Source: Micrococcaceae bacterium Sec5.1
Lineage (GTDB): Bacteria; Actinomycetota; Actinomycetes; Actinomycetales; Micrococcaceae
Direction of reading: 5' to 3'
Assembly: GCA_039636795.1 (NCBI GenBank)
Contig: CP143430.1
Coordinates: 1,302,001 to 1,366,000, forward strand
Length of the DNA stretch: 64,000 nucleotides
Of this stretch, positions 34,841-42,849 are shown piece by piece. The notes beneath the pieces were generated by a model that worked only from the letters and a program-made list of their open reading frames with translations, made no database searches and had not been told where the DNA came from. Positions within the stretch are counted from its first letter, which is position 1; each line of letters opens with the position of its first letter. The position numbers and the translations under genes were made by a program.

Positions 34841-35281
34841 GTGAAATTCCTTCACCCGTCTCCCAAGTCCTCTGCCCGCGGCGTCACGATCCTGCGCGTG
34901 GTGTTTGGCGCACTGATCATGGTGCACGGCATCCAAAAGTTCATGGCCGGGCACGCCGCCTTCGCTGCCTCGGTTGCTGCCATGGGCGTGCAGAAGCCCG
35001 AGATCGTCGCCTGGCTGGTTATCGCAGGCGAAATCGGATTGGGACTGCTCCTGGTCCTCGGCGCTTTGACCAGGGTGGCCGGCTTCCTTGCGGCAATCAT
35101 GTTCGCCGGAATCTGGTTCGTGACGGAAGCAGGCAAACCGCTGCTCACAGACAAGTCAGGAGTCACGGCGGAGCTTCTGATCGTCTACGTTGCCATTTCC
35201 GTGGCGTTTGTGTTCCTGGGTCCTGGCGCGTGGTCCCTGGACCGGAAGCTGGCCAGGCAGCCGATGGGACAGAGGCGTTAA
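34841..35281 (+). CDS. DoxX family membrane protein
   Basis: A 146-residue protein with four transmembrane helices: TILRVVFGALIMVHGIQKF, EIVAWLVIAGEIGLGLLLVLGAL, AGFLAAIMFAGIWFVT, and ELLIVYVAISVAFVFLGPGAWSLD. The first helix with its HGxxKF ending and the last GPGxxSLD segment match DoxX/DoxX-like proteins, which are linked to redox and oxidative stress in the membrane. The start is GTG 34841; no strong Shine-Dalgarno is seen, so this is the least certain point. The frame is open far upstream but overlaps the divergent flavoenzyme gene. Confidence 0.8.
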   Translation: MKFLHPSPKSSARGVTILRVVFGALIMVHGIQKFMAGHAAFAASVAAMGVQKPEIVAWLVIAGEIGLGLLLVLGALTRVAGFLAAIMFAGIWFVTEAGKPLLTDKSGVTAELLIVYVAISVAFVFLGPGAWSLDRKLARQPMGQRR

Positions 35282-35285
35282 CACG

Positions 35286-35303
35286 GTCGGGTTAACTCCC
35301 GAC
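35286..35303. terminator. Hairpin between convergent doxX and oxidoreductase genes
   Basis: Perfect 6-bp arms GTCGGG (35286-35291) and CCCGAC (35298-35303) with loop TTAACT, filling most of the 30-base gap between two convergent genes. Confidence 0.6.
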
Positions 35304-35311
35304 GGCGGCAC

Positions 35312-36382
35312 TCACCGCGCGTCGTTCGGGTACCGGATGCCCAACTGTGACCGCACGCCGTCGAACAAGCGCATGACGTTGATGGAGTCCTCCAACGGCA
35401 TCACGGGACTCTCCGTCAGGCCTTGTTGGATGCACCGGGTCACTTCGCGGAGTTCGTAGGTGTAGCCCACGCCCACCACATCGAACCGTTCATGCCGCGG
35501 CTCGTCCCAACCAACACGGATCAGCAGTTCCCGCGGATTGTTCACGGAACCAACGGTCTGCAGATACCCGAGCCCGCCGGCCACTGTTGCAGTCCTGGGT
35601 CCATGGGCGGTCAGGGACGACGTCAGCTGCGCCTGGGCGCCGCTGGCGTAACCGAGTGTCAGCGCATTCTGGGTGTCAACGCCGTCCTCGTTCAGGGTGC
35701 CGATCGCGGTAACAGACTGTGGGAAGCCCAATGTTCCCAAAGCCCAGAGCAGTGGGTAGACGGTGATGTCCAGTAGCGCACCGCCACCATCATTGAGTGC
35801 CCAGATCCGGGCCGAGGGGTCGTAAGGGGCAGGGAATCCGAGGTCCGCGCTGACCCACTGGGTGTGCCCGATTTCCCCTGATGCTGCGATGGAAAAGGCG
35901 CGCTGCATGCTGGGCAGGAACCGGCTCCAGACGGCCTCCATGAAGAAGACCTTGTGCTCGCGGGCCAACTTCACCAGCTCGGTGGCTTCGCGGGCGTTGA
36001 TGGTGAGGGCCTTCTCGCACAGGACGTGCTTGCCGGCCCGCAATGCCGCTGCCGCAATCTGGAAGTGCTGGGCGTGGGGTGTTGCCACGTAGACCACGTC
36101 CACGGCCGGATCGTCGAACAACCGCTGGTAGCCGGGGACACCGGCGTCGTTCCCGTAGGCCTTGGCGAAACCAAGTGTGTGCGCAAAAGCGTCCGCGGCT
36201 GCCTGGGTCCTGGAGCTCACCGCGTAGAGTTCTGCATCCTCCAGCAGGGAAAGGTCCTGGGAAACGCTGTTGGCGATGTTGCCCGTGGACACCACTCCCC
36301 AGCGCAAGCGGCGGCCGGTGGCAGCCCGGGGATCCTGGTTGGTCTGGCTGGACAGCCACGGTTTGGCGATAGGAAGCGTCAT
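35312..36382 (-). CDS. Gfo/Idh/MocA family oxidoreductase
   Basis: A 356-residue NAD(P)-dependent sugar or polyol dehydrogenase. The Rossmann start RLRWGVVSTGNIANSVSQDL is at about 25-44, and the catalytic E-K motif HVLCEKALTINAREA is at about 117-131. The C-terminal domain (FMEAVWSRFLPSM onward) follows the dihydrodiol/1,5-anhydrofructose-like branch. ATG 36382 is chosen over one three codons upstream because GAGAGG lies nine bases before it. No operon partner is close on its strand. The substrate is not predictable. Confidence 0.88.
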   Translation of the reverse strand: MTLPIAKPWLSSQTNQDPRAATGRRLRWGVVSTGNIANSVSQDLSLLEDAELYAVSSRTQAAADAFAHTLGFAKAYGNDAGVPGYQRLFDDPAVDVVYVATPHAQHFQIAAAALRAGKHVLCEKALTINAREATELVKLAREHKVFFMEAVWSRFLPSMQRAFSIAASGEIGHTQWVSADLGFPAPYDPSARIWALNDGGGALLDITVYPLLWALGTLGFPQSVTAIGTLNEDGVDTQNALTLGYASGAQAQLTSSLTAHGPRTATVAGGLGYLQTVGSVNNPRELLIRVGWDEPRHERFDVVGVGYTYELREVTRCIQQGLTESPVMPLEDSINVMRLFDGVRSQLGIRYPNDAR

Positions 36383-36410
36383 GACTGCCATCCTCTCATT
36401 CGCGGTCCAG

Positions 36411-37340
36411 CTAACTGGGGAGTTGCAGCTGCTCCAAATCTGCGATGGTTCCGTTGGATTCGAAGGTGAGCTTCACGTTGACCACATAGGCGCCGGCTTT
36501 CTTGAGGTCGGGCACCCAGATTTCTGCAACCCCGGCGTCATGCTCTGTTGTCGCCTGGATTCTGTAGGCGAGGTTATCCGCCTTCCAACTATCGGAGACG
36601 TCAACGCCGTCCAAGGACCACGTCAGCAGCATGGGGACGCGGGCCAGCCCCACCAAGTCAACCCTGACGGCTATCGTCCAACCACGGGGATCCTTACCCT
36701 GGGTGCTGTCGATAATGATTACTTCCTCCATTGCCTTCACGAGTTCCGCTGCCGCTTGGTCGGCTGGAAGCAGTTCGCCATTCTGGTTGACAGTCACTGG
36801 GGGAAGGAGGGCCGGGAGGATGATCAGGGCATCGGGGACATAGCCCTCGAGTACTTTTTGTTCCTTCACAGCGGTGCGATACGCCTGCGACGGAGGGCGG
36901 GGGATATCCTTGTTCGCCACGGTGGCGGAACCGGTAGAGGTGGCGGTGGTCGTGGCGGGCGTGGTGGAAGTAGTCGGGGTAACCGTCGGGGTTGTGGGCG
37001 GACTGGTGGTTGGATGGGCTGTGGTCGGAGTGGGCTTTGTAGTTCCCGAAGAGCCAGCCAAATTCGCGCTGTAGTCGGGTAGGTTCAGACCAACCGCGGC
37101 CGCAGGACTCAGGTTGAGGTCCTTGCCGAGGTCCGCCGGGGCAAAGGCAGCCAAAGACGTCTGCTTGACGATGGTGACGGACTCGATGTTTGCCACGTCT
37201 TCGATGTTGGGCGGGAACAGCCGGTCCCACAGGGCGAAGATACTGATGAGGGCCGCCGCCAAGGCTCCCGCCGTAATGACGAGTGCCTTGCCGCTTCGGT
37301 ACCAGGGAGTGACTCTGCCTGGTTCACGGTGTTGGGGCAC
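36411..37340 (-). CDS. Membrane-anchored protein with a Pro/Thr linker, unknown function
   Basis: A 309-residue protein with a short cytoplasmic N-terminus, one transmembrane helix (ALVITAGALAAALISIFAL, about 19-37) and an extracellular part. A Thr/Pro-rich linker (about 98-140, PTTAHPTTSPPTTPTVTP type) separates a small proximal domain from a distal all-beta-looking domain (about 170-309). No family is recognised. The start is GTG 37340, because AGGAGG lies eight bases upstream; the frame is open three codons further but would overlap that site. It is divergent from the ABC adaptor gene at 37525, so they may share regulation. Mucin-like linkers often carry O-mannosylation in this group. Confidence 0.6.
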   Translation of the reverse strand: MPQHREPGRVTPWYRSGKALVITAGALAAALISIFALWDRLFPPNIEDVANIESVTIVKQTSLAAFAPADLGKDLNLSPAAAVGLNLPDYSANLAGSSGTTKPTPTTAHPTTSPPTTPTVTPTTSTTPATTTATSTGSATVANKDIPRPPSQAYRTAVKEQKVLEGYVPDALIILPALLPPVTVNQNGELLPADQAAAELVKAMEEVIIIDSTQGKDPRGWTIAVRVDLVGLARVPMLLTWSLDGVDVSDSWKADNLAYRIQATTEHDAGVAEIWVPDLKKAGAYVVNVKLTFESNGTIADLEQLQLPS

Positions 37341-37524
37341 GCACACCACCTCCTACGCCTGCTCACAGAATGCTCCGCGTCCAGAAGCGCGTCAACCCGC
37401 ACTCGCACTCAGTTCCCGAACGTGTCAAGTCATACGAATGGCAGGCGCACCAAAGATCCTCGCCTAGGCTGAGGTGATCATCCCTCGCAGAGGTTCTGTG
37501 GGGAGTTACCGAAATGGAGCAGGG

Positions 37525-38622
37525 ATGGGTATTTTTCGGCGCGTCATTTTGCCGGTTGCCTGGCTAGTGGTTTTCGCAATAATTGCGGTGGCTTTGGTCA
37601 AGATCGCTTTCGTAGATGGCCTCAAGCCCTCTGATTCCGGGCCGGCGCCCTTGGCGCAAGTGGACATTCCGGTGGTCCCGGCCACGCGAGCTACGGTCAC
37701 CAATACTGTGGAAATCAAGGGCACCGTCCAGAGCGATGCAGCCGATCCGGTCCGGAGCACGTCCGCGGGCAAGGTCATCAAGGTTTTCGTCGAACAAGGC
37801 GCCACAGTGGCCAAGGGCGATGCCCTGTTCCAGGTCAAGGCCGAGCGCGCAGTGACATTCACGCAGCCGTCCAAGGATGGAATGTCCTCGGCACCGAAGC
37901 CCGTCTATGACTACTTCGACATCCTTGCCCCCAGCGGCGGTACGCTGCAGTCCCTGACCACGCTGATCGACCAACAAGTGAGCGTCGGGGAAAGCGTTGG
38001 GAAGATCGACCCCGGCACCTACACCGTGGCCGGCTCAGTAACCGCCGCCCAGCAGTACCGTCTGCTCGGCAAGCCGGGCCCGGCGGAGATCGCTTTGGTG
38101 GGTGGACCGGCGCCGTTCCAGTGCACCGAAGTGACACTGAAGAACAACGCTTCCGACGACGGCGGAGGCGGCTCGGGTGGTTTGTCGTCCACAGGCGGAG
38201 GTGCTGGGATGGGCGTCGGCGGGGCAGTGGCAATCCCGGGTGGAGGCGGTGGCCAGTCGCAGGAAGGTGGCACGCCCACGGGAACGCTTAGTTGCGCAAT
38301 CCCTGCTGGGCATGAGGTCTTCGCAGGCCTTGGAGCGACCATGACCGTCAGCGCTGGAGTCGCCGCTGATGTGGTGACGGTTCCTTTGACCTCGGTGAAG
38401 GGCAGCGTGAAGGACGGTATCGTCTGGATAGCGGGCGCAGCCGGGAGCGGCGCAGCGCCCGAGCAGCGCACGGTCCAGCTGGGCCTGAATGATGGTGCGT
38501 TGGTTGAAGTGGTTTCAGGGCTGGCCGAGGGCGAGCAAGTGCTTGAGTTCGTGCCCGGGGCTCCAGCTGTCCCAGGTCCCATGATGGGGCCGGGACAAGC
38601 CGTCTACGGACCGGCAGGCTGA
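37525..38622 (+). CDS. MacA-like membrane-fusion/adaptor protein
   Basis: A 365-residue adaptor of an ABC efflux or export system. An N-terminal helix (VILPVAWLVVFAIIAVALV) anchors it. Then come the beta-barrel/lipoyl half EIKGTVQSDAADPVRSTSAG, VFVEQGATVAKGDALFQV (about 85-104), and a second lipoyl half YFDILAPSGGTLQSL. A 35-residue glycine-rich insert (about 215-255) interrupts the barrel. The C-terminal domain ends VVSGLAEGEQVLEF. ATG 37525 follows GGAG. It is the first gene of an operon with the ATPase (5-base gap) and permease; the three form a MacA-MacB-like set in a Gram-positive, where the adaptor spans to the wall. Confidence 0.8.
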   Translation: MGIFRRVILPVAWLVVFAIIAVALVKIAFVDGLKPSDSGPAPLAQVDIPVVPATRATVTNTVEIKGTVQSDAADPVRSTSAGKVIKVFVEQGATVAKGDALFQVKAERAVTFTQPSKDGMSSAPKPVYDYFDILAPSGGTLQSLTTLIDQQVSVGESVGKIDPGTYTVAGSVTAAQQYRLLGKPGPAEIALVGGPAPFQCTEVTLKNNASDDGGGGSGGLSSTGGGAGMGVGGAVAIPGGGGGQSQEGGTPTGTLSCAIPAGHEVFAGLGATMTVSAGVAADVVTVPLTSVKGSVKDGIVWIAGAAGSGAAPEQRTVQLGLNDGALVEVVSGLAEGEQVLEFVPGAPAVPGPMMGPGQAVYGPAG

Positions 38623-38627
38623 AGCGC

Positions 38628-39374
38628 ATGACGGGAACAGCAGAGGCAGTAGAAAGCAACAAGGAAACCCTTGTCAGTCTCCGGTCAGTCACCCGTTCCG
38701 TGACGCTGCCGGATGAGCAGCAACTGCACATTCTCCGCGGCATCGATCTTGAGGTCCAGAGCGGTGATCACACGGCCATTGTTGGCCGTTCAGGATGCGG
38801 AAAATCGACGCTGCTCAACCTCTTGGGCCTCCTGGATGTCCCCACCTCCGGTGAGCTGGAATTCCTCGGCAACCCTGCCGAGCGGCTGAGCAGCAACGCC
38901 CGTGCCCGCCTGCGTGGATCAACCGTGGGTTTCGTGTTCCAGCAATTCAACCTGTTGCCGGGCCGCAATGCCCTGGACAACGTCATCACGCCGCTCTTTT
39001 ACGCCAAAGGCCGCGAGTTCTGGCGCCGGCGTGAACTGGCCATGGACATGCTGGACCGCGTGGGCCTGGCAGCGCGGGCCAACACCATGCCGAACATGCT
39101 TTCCGGTGGGGAGCAGCAGCGTGTGGCGATCGCCCGGGCGTTGGTCCGCAGGCCACGGCTAATTCTGGCGGATGAACCAACAGGCGCCTTGGACGTGGAA
39201 ACCGGACAGGCTGTCATGGCATTGTTGGACACCGTGGCCACGGAAACCGCGGCCGCACTGGTGACCATCACGCACGATACCAATGTGGCCGCCCTGGCAC
39301 GCGCCTGCTATCGATTGGACGCCGGAGTGCTCACGCCGCTGACAGTTGCCGAAACAGCAGGAGTCAGCGCATGA
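38628..39374 (+). CDS. MacB/LolD-type ABC transporter ATP-binding protein
   Basis: A 248-residue ATPase. Walker A is GRSGCGKST at 53-61, the Q-loop is [17 protein letters not shown], the signature [15 protein letters not shown] begins at 158, Walker [10 protein letters not shown] at 178-186, and the switch histidine lies in TITHDTN. This is the LolD/MacB subfamily, whose permeases work mechanically rather than as classic importers. It lies between the adaptor and permease genes and overlaps the permease by ATGA. Confidence 0.92.
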   Translation: MTGTAEAVESNKETLVSLRSVTRSVTLPDEQQLHILRGIDLEVQSGDHTAIVGRSGCGKSTLLNLLGLLDVPTSGELEFLGNPAERLSSNARARLRGSTVGFVFQQFNLLPGRNALDNVITPLFYAKGREFWRRRELAMDMLDRVGLAARANTMPNMLSGGEQQRVAIARALVRRPRLILADEPTGALDVETGQAVMALLDTVATETAAALVTITHDTNVAALARACYRLDAGVLTPLTVAETAGVSA

Positions 39375-40552
39375 CCGGCTTCATGTCCACGATGGTGGAA
39401 GCATGGCAGGAACTCCGGATCAATAAAGTGCGCATCCTCTTGGCCCTCCTCGGCGTGGCCCTTTCCGTGGCAGCGTTGACCTCGGTGGCAGGAATCGGCA
39501 GCCTGGTCCGTGAAGGGATCAAGGTGCAGTCCGAACGCAACGGTGGCCGCGTAGCCACCCTGGCATTGAGCGTGAACGGCCCATCTTCGCCTGACGCTGC
39601 GAAGCTGGAGAAGGTCTACGAAGGCATTCAACAGCGCTTCGGCATCACCACGTCCACCCATGTGGGCAGGACCCAGGCGGGCTTCCAGTTTCCGCGTGGC
39701 GTGACCAACGTTGACGTGACCATCGTGGACATTGGATACGGCATCATCCACCGCGTTCCGCTAACTCAGGGAACCTGGTTCGCCGCCGACGACAACCAAC
39801 GGCTCGCACCCGCCGTCGTCGTCTCCGAAGCTTTCTACAACCAGGCGGGAATGCCCAACCTGACCACCAGCCCAACGGTGACCATCCCGGGGGATCACCC
39901 TGCCACTGCGGTGATTATCGGCGTCGTGCCTGATGCCTATCCGCAGCAACCTCCGGCCGCTTTCATCCTCACCGCCGGTGCCGCAATGACCGGAATGGAA
40001 TCCCAAATGTCCGAGTTCAAGATGTGGGTGGGCGAGGACCAGGCCGATTCCCTGGCCGCTGCTATTTCCGCGGATCTCCAAGGTCAATTTCCCGGGTATT
40101 ACGCCCAAGCCAGCCGAATGGACTTCGCCGCCTACGGTGACCCGCTCGGACCGGCCCAGTGGATCGTGGGCGGCGTAGCCGGATTGGTGCTCCTGCTCGG
40201 GGCAGTGGGAATGCTCAACATCTCCATGGTCACCGTGCGCTACAGGGTAAGGGAAATCGGCATCCGGCGAAGCTTCGGCGCAACCTCCGGCCGCATCTTC
40301 TTCGGCGTCATGATGGAATCCGTCGTAGCCACCGCGGTCGCCGGCCTGGTGGGCGTCATGCTGGCGGTAGCAGTGGTGAAGAATCCCTGGATCGAATCAA
40401 AGGTAGCGCCGGGATTGACCGAATACCCGTCCTTCCCCGTCGATGCCGCGCTCCTGGGCTTTGGCGCGGCTGTCCTTGTGGGCGCACTCGCCGGAGCCAT
40501 TCCTGCGCTCGTGGCGGTGCGCGTCAAGGTCATCGATGCGATCCGCTTTTGA
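39371..40552 (+). CDS. FtsX-like ABC permease (MacB type), adaptor-linked
   Basis: A 393-residue permease with the MacB fold: helix 1 (VRILLALLGVALSVAALTSVAGIG), a large extracellular MacB-PCD domain (about 55-255), and three C-terminal helices: IVGGVAGLVLLLGAVGMLN, MESVVATAVAGLVGVMLAVAVV, LLGFGAAVLVGALAGAIPALVAVRV. The coupling segment RYRVREIGIRRSFGATSGRIF matches FtsX-family loops. It is co-translated with the ATPase (ATGA). Its 3' end overlaps by 23 bases the convergent ATPase gene of a second ABC system. Export of a peptide, lipid or antibiotic is likely. Confidence 0.9.
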   Translation: MTGFMSTMVEAWQELRINKVRILLALLGVALSVAALTSVAGIGSLVREGIKVQSERNGGRVATLALSVNGPSSPDAAKLEKVYEGIQQRFGITTSTHVGRTQAGFQFPRGVTNVDVTIVDIGYGIIHRVPLTQGTWFAADDNQRLAPAVVVSEAFYNQAGMPNLTTSPTVTIPGDHPATAVIIGVVPDAYPQQPPAAFILTAGAAMTGMESQMSEFKMWVGEDQADSLAAAISADLQGQFPGYYAQASRMDFAAYGDPLGPAQWIVGGVAGLVLLLGAVGMLNISMVTVRYRVREIGIRRSFGATSGRIFFGVMMESVVATAVAGLVGVMLAVAVVKNPWIESKVAPGLTEYPSFPVDAALLGFGAAVLVGALAGAIPALVAVRVKVIDAIRF

Positions 40553-41222
40553 CCTCCTCGGTGAGCCGGCCCTGCTGAAGACGGAAGCAGCGGTCCGCTT
40601 TCTGCGCCAGGCTGCGGTCGTGGGTGACTACCAGGATGGTGGTGTTGTGGTCGCGGCTCAGTGAGCTCAGCAGTTCGATGATGTGCTCGCCGGTCTGCTC
40701 ATCCAGGTTTCCCGTGGGCTCATCGGCCAGGATCAGCTTGGGCTCGTTGGCCAGCGCCCTCGCGATCGCGACGCGCTGCTGCTCGCCACCGGACAGGCGA
40801 TTGATCCGGCGGGACTGCTTTTCCGGATCCAACTGCACCTGCTCCAGCAGTTCCTTGGCCCGCTTCAGCCGTGCAGCCTTGCGGACACCGGCGAACTCCA
40901 TAGGCAGCATGACGTTGTCCACGGCGCTGAGGTTCGGGATCAGGTTGAACTGTTGGAACACGAAGCCGATATCGCGGCGGCGGTACTCGGTCAGCTTGCT
41001 CTCCGGCAGCCCCGCCAAGCTCACGCCATCCACGACGACGTCGCCACTGGTTGGTTTGTCCAGTGCACCCAGGAGGGACAACAGCGTGCTTTTGCCGCTT
41101 CCGCTCTTGCCCACGATCGACGCCAGAGATCCCTTCTCCAGCTGGAAACTCACACCATTGACAGGCTTGATGGTCCTGTCACCGGACTTGAACTGACGGA
41201 CCAGGTCCTTAACTTCAATCAC
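40530..41222 (-). CDS. Second MacB/LolD-type ABC ATP-binding protein
   Basis: A 230-residue ATPase. Walker A GKSGSGKST is at 38-46; the Q-loop is [17 protein letters not shown]; the signature [15 protein letters not shown] is followed by [12 protein letters not shown]; the switch is VVTHDRS. It is clearly paralogous to the ATPase at 38628 but belongs to the permease at 41225, which it follows by 2 bases on the minus strand. The gene tail overlaps the tail of the other system's permease by 23 bases. Confidence 0.92.
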   Translation of the reverse strand: MIEVKDLVRQFKSGDRTIKPVNGVSFQLEKGSLASIVGKSGSGKSTLLSLLGALDKPTSGDVVVDGVSLAGLPESKLTEYRRRDIGFVFQQFNLIPNLSAVDNVMLPMEFAGVRKAARLKRAKELLEQVQLDPEKQSRRINRLSGGEQQRVAIARALANEPKLILADEPTGNLDEQTGEHIIELLSSLSRDHNTTILVVTHDRSLAQKADRCFRLQQGRLTEEVKSGSHR

Positions 41223-41224
41223 GG

Positions 41225-42649
41225 CTATTCTCCTCGGAGTACTTCGATGGGACGGATGCGCGCGGTCAGCAAGGCCGGGACCAATGCGCCGATGATGGCC
41301 ACTGCGAAGACCGCGGCGATGCCTGCAGCGATGACGCCGGGGGAGGCGCTCGCCGTGACGGACGTGAGCAGTTGGGAGGCACCGCCAAATGGACCGCCCT
41401 GCCCTCCGGCGAAGCCGCCGCCGGCAAAGCCACCCCCGCCAAAGCCGGCTCCGCGCTGGGTGGTCGGGGCCGCCGTCGTGGTGGTGTTTGAACTGATCAG
41501 CGCTGACGCGATACCGCCGCTGGCGAGCGACGCAATAGCCGCACCCACCACGCTGCCCAAGGCCACGAGGACCAGCGATTCAAGGACAAACTGCAGGCCG
41601 ATAGTGCGGTTCCGGGCACCGATGGCCTTCAACACGCCAATTTCGCGGCGGCGCTCGCGGACCAGCATCACCATGATCAGGAGGATGATCAGTCCGGCTG
41701 TAGCCAGTGCTGCAATGAACGCGACCAGGGAGATGTTCTTGACGCTGTCCAAGGAGCTGACCGCGGTTTCGAGGTTGCGCTGGCCTTGGGTGACGTCGGC
41801 CTTCCCGGTTCCCAAGGCGGACTGGACTGCCGTCTTGGTGCTGTCGACGTTCTCCATGCTGTTGACCGTGACGATCATCGTGGAGAGTTCGTCGGGAGTT
41901 CCCGCCAGGGTTTGGGCTTCCGGAAGGGTGACGTAGACGGCGTTGTTTCCGAAGGCGGTTCCGGCGTCGAAGATGCCTGCAACGGTGAACGTCTTGTCCT
42001 GGATGGTGAAGGTGGAACCGGCGGTGAGGTTGTTCTTTTGCGCCAGCGTCGTTCCCACCAGAGCCTTTGCCGCCGCCGAGGTGTAGTCGCCCAGGCCGGT
42101 GCCGCTGGTGATGTCCAGGGCCTTGCCAGCGCTGTCAACCTCGGCGCCGATACCCGTGGCCGTAATGGGAAGGGTGCGAACTCGTTGGGCGGTGCCTGTG
42201 CCCCCAGTGTTACCCGTGGAGCCGTTGCGGTTGCCGAGGGTGCCGGCATCGATGGCTGCCGTGAGGTTGGTGGTGACCGAAGGTTGCTGCCCACCGGGAC
42301 CGAAACCACCTTGAGCGGCCTGGGTGGTGCTTGTTTCTGCGGTCGCTGTCTGCAACCGCAGAGCCTTAGTGCCGACCACGGACGTTACGTTACTGACGGC
42401 GGCGGCCGTCTGAGCTTGAGCAGCGGTGAGCGGTTCGCCACCACCTTCGAAGCCCTGCCCGCCAGCCGGATTCACCGTCAGGGTGGTGCCCACGGAAGCG
42501 TTCAGCTCCTGGACCTTGGCACCCACGGCCTGGTTGGCCACAAGCATGGCCAATGCCAGGCCGATCGCTACGGCAAGCACGGCGACTACCGCGGCCGTTC
42601 TGATTTTGTTGCGGAAGGCATTGCCTACGCTTCGGGCAAGGACGCTCAC
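41225..42649 (-). CDS. FtsX-like ABC permease of the second system
   Basis: A 474-residue MacB-type permease. N-terminal helix AAVVAVLAVAIGLALAMLVAN, a long extracellular PCD domain (about 45-285) with an N/T/G-rich segment (TLGNRNGSTGNTGGTGTAQ), then helices ISLVAFIAALATAGLIILLIMVMLV, LVLVALGSVVGAAIASLASG, and VIAAGIAAVFAVAIIGALVPALL. The coupling loop ERRREIGVLKAIGARNRTIG is typical. A glycine/phenylalanine-rich stretch (about 398-425, GAGFGGGGFAGGGFAGGQGG) lies in the last extracytoplasmic loop and is unusual. No adaptor gene is attached, so this may be a two-component MacB-like exporter or may share the adaptor at 37525. Confidence 0.88.
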   Translation of the reverse strand: MSVLARSVGNAFRNKIRTAAVVAVLAVAIGLALAMLVANQAVGAKVQELNASVGTTLTVNPAGGQGFEGGGEPLTAAQAQTAAAVSNVTSVVGTKALRLQTATAETSTTQAAQGGFGPGGQQPSVTTNLTAAIDAGTLGNRNGSTGNTGGTGTAQRVRTLPITATGIGAEVDSAGKALDITSGTGLGDYTSAAAKALVGTTLAQKNNLTAGSTFTIQDKTFTVAGIFDAGTAFGNNAVYVTLPEAQTLAGTPDELSTMIVTVNSMENVDSTKTAVQSALGTGKADVTQGQRNLETAVSSLDSVKNISLVAFIAALATAGLIILLIMVMLVRERRREIGVLKAIGARNRTIGLQFVLESLVLVALGSVVGAAIASLASGGIASALISSNTTTTAAPTTQRGAGFGGGGFAGGGFAGGQGGPFGGASQLLTSVTASASPGVIAAGIAAVFAVAIIGALVPALLTARIRPIEVLRGE

Positions 42650-42791
42650 GTTTCTCCTTTGGACCTGCTGAGTTCCGCAGACCGCTGGCGCGCGGGCTGC
42701 AGGTCCAACACTGCTGAGCGCTGCTGTGCGGAAAGCCTGCCGAAGCTATGCGTGGGCTGTGAAAAGTGGCGGGCTCATCAAGGAGCCAAAA

Positions 42792-42831
42792 AACCCGTGC
42801 CGGGCTCAGAATCCTGAGCCCGGCACGGGTT
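42792..42831 (-). terminator. Terminator of the sugar porter gene
   Basis: Perfect 18-bp arms AACCCGTGCCGGGCTCAG and CTGAGCCCGGCACGGGTT with a 4-base loop. On the minus strand it is followed by TTTT, 19 bases after the porter stop. Confidence 0.9.
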
Positions 42832-42849
42832 CACCGTGCAGTCCCGGTG

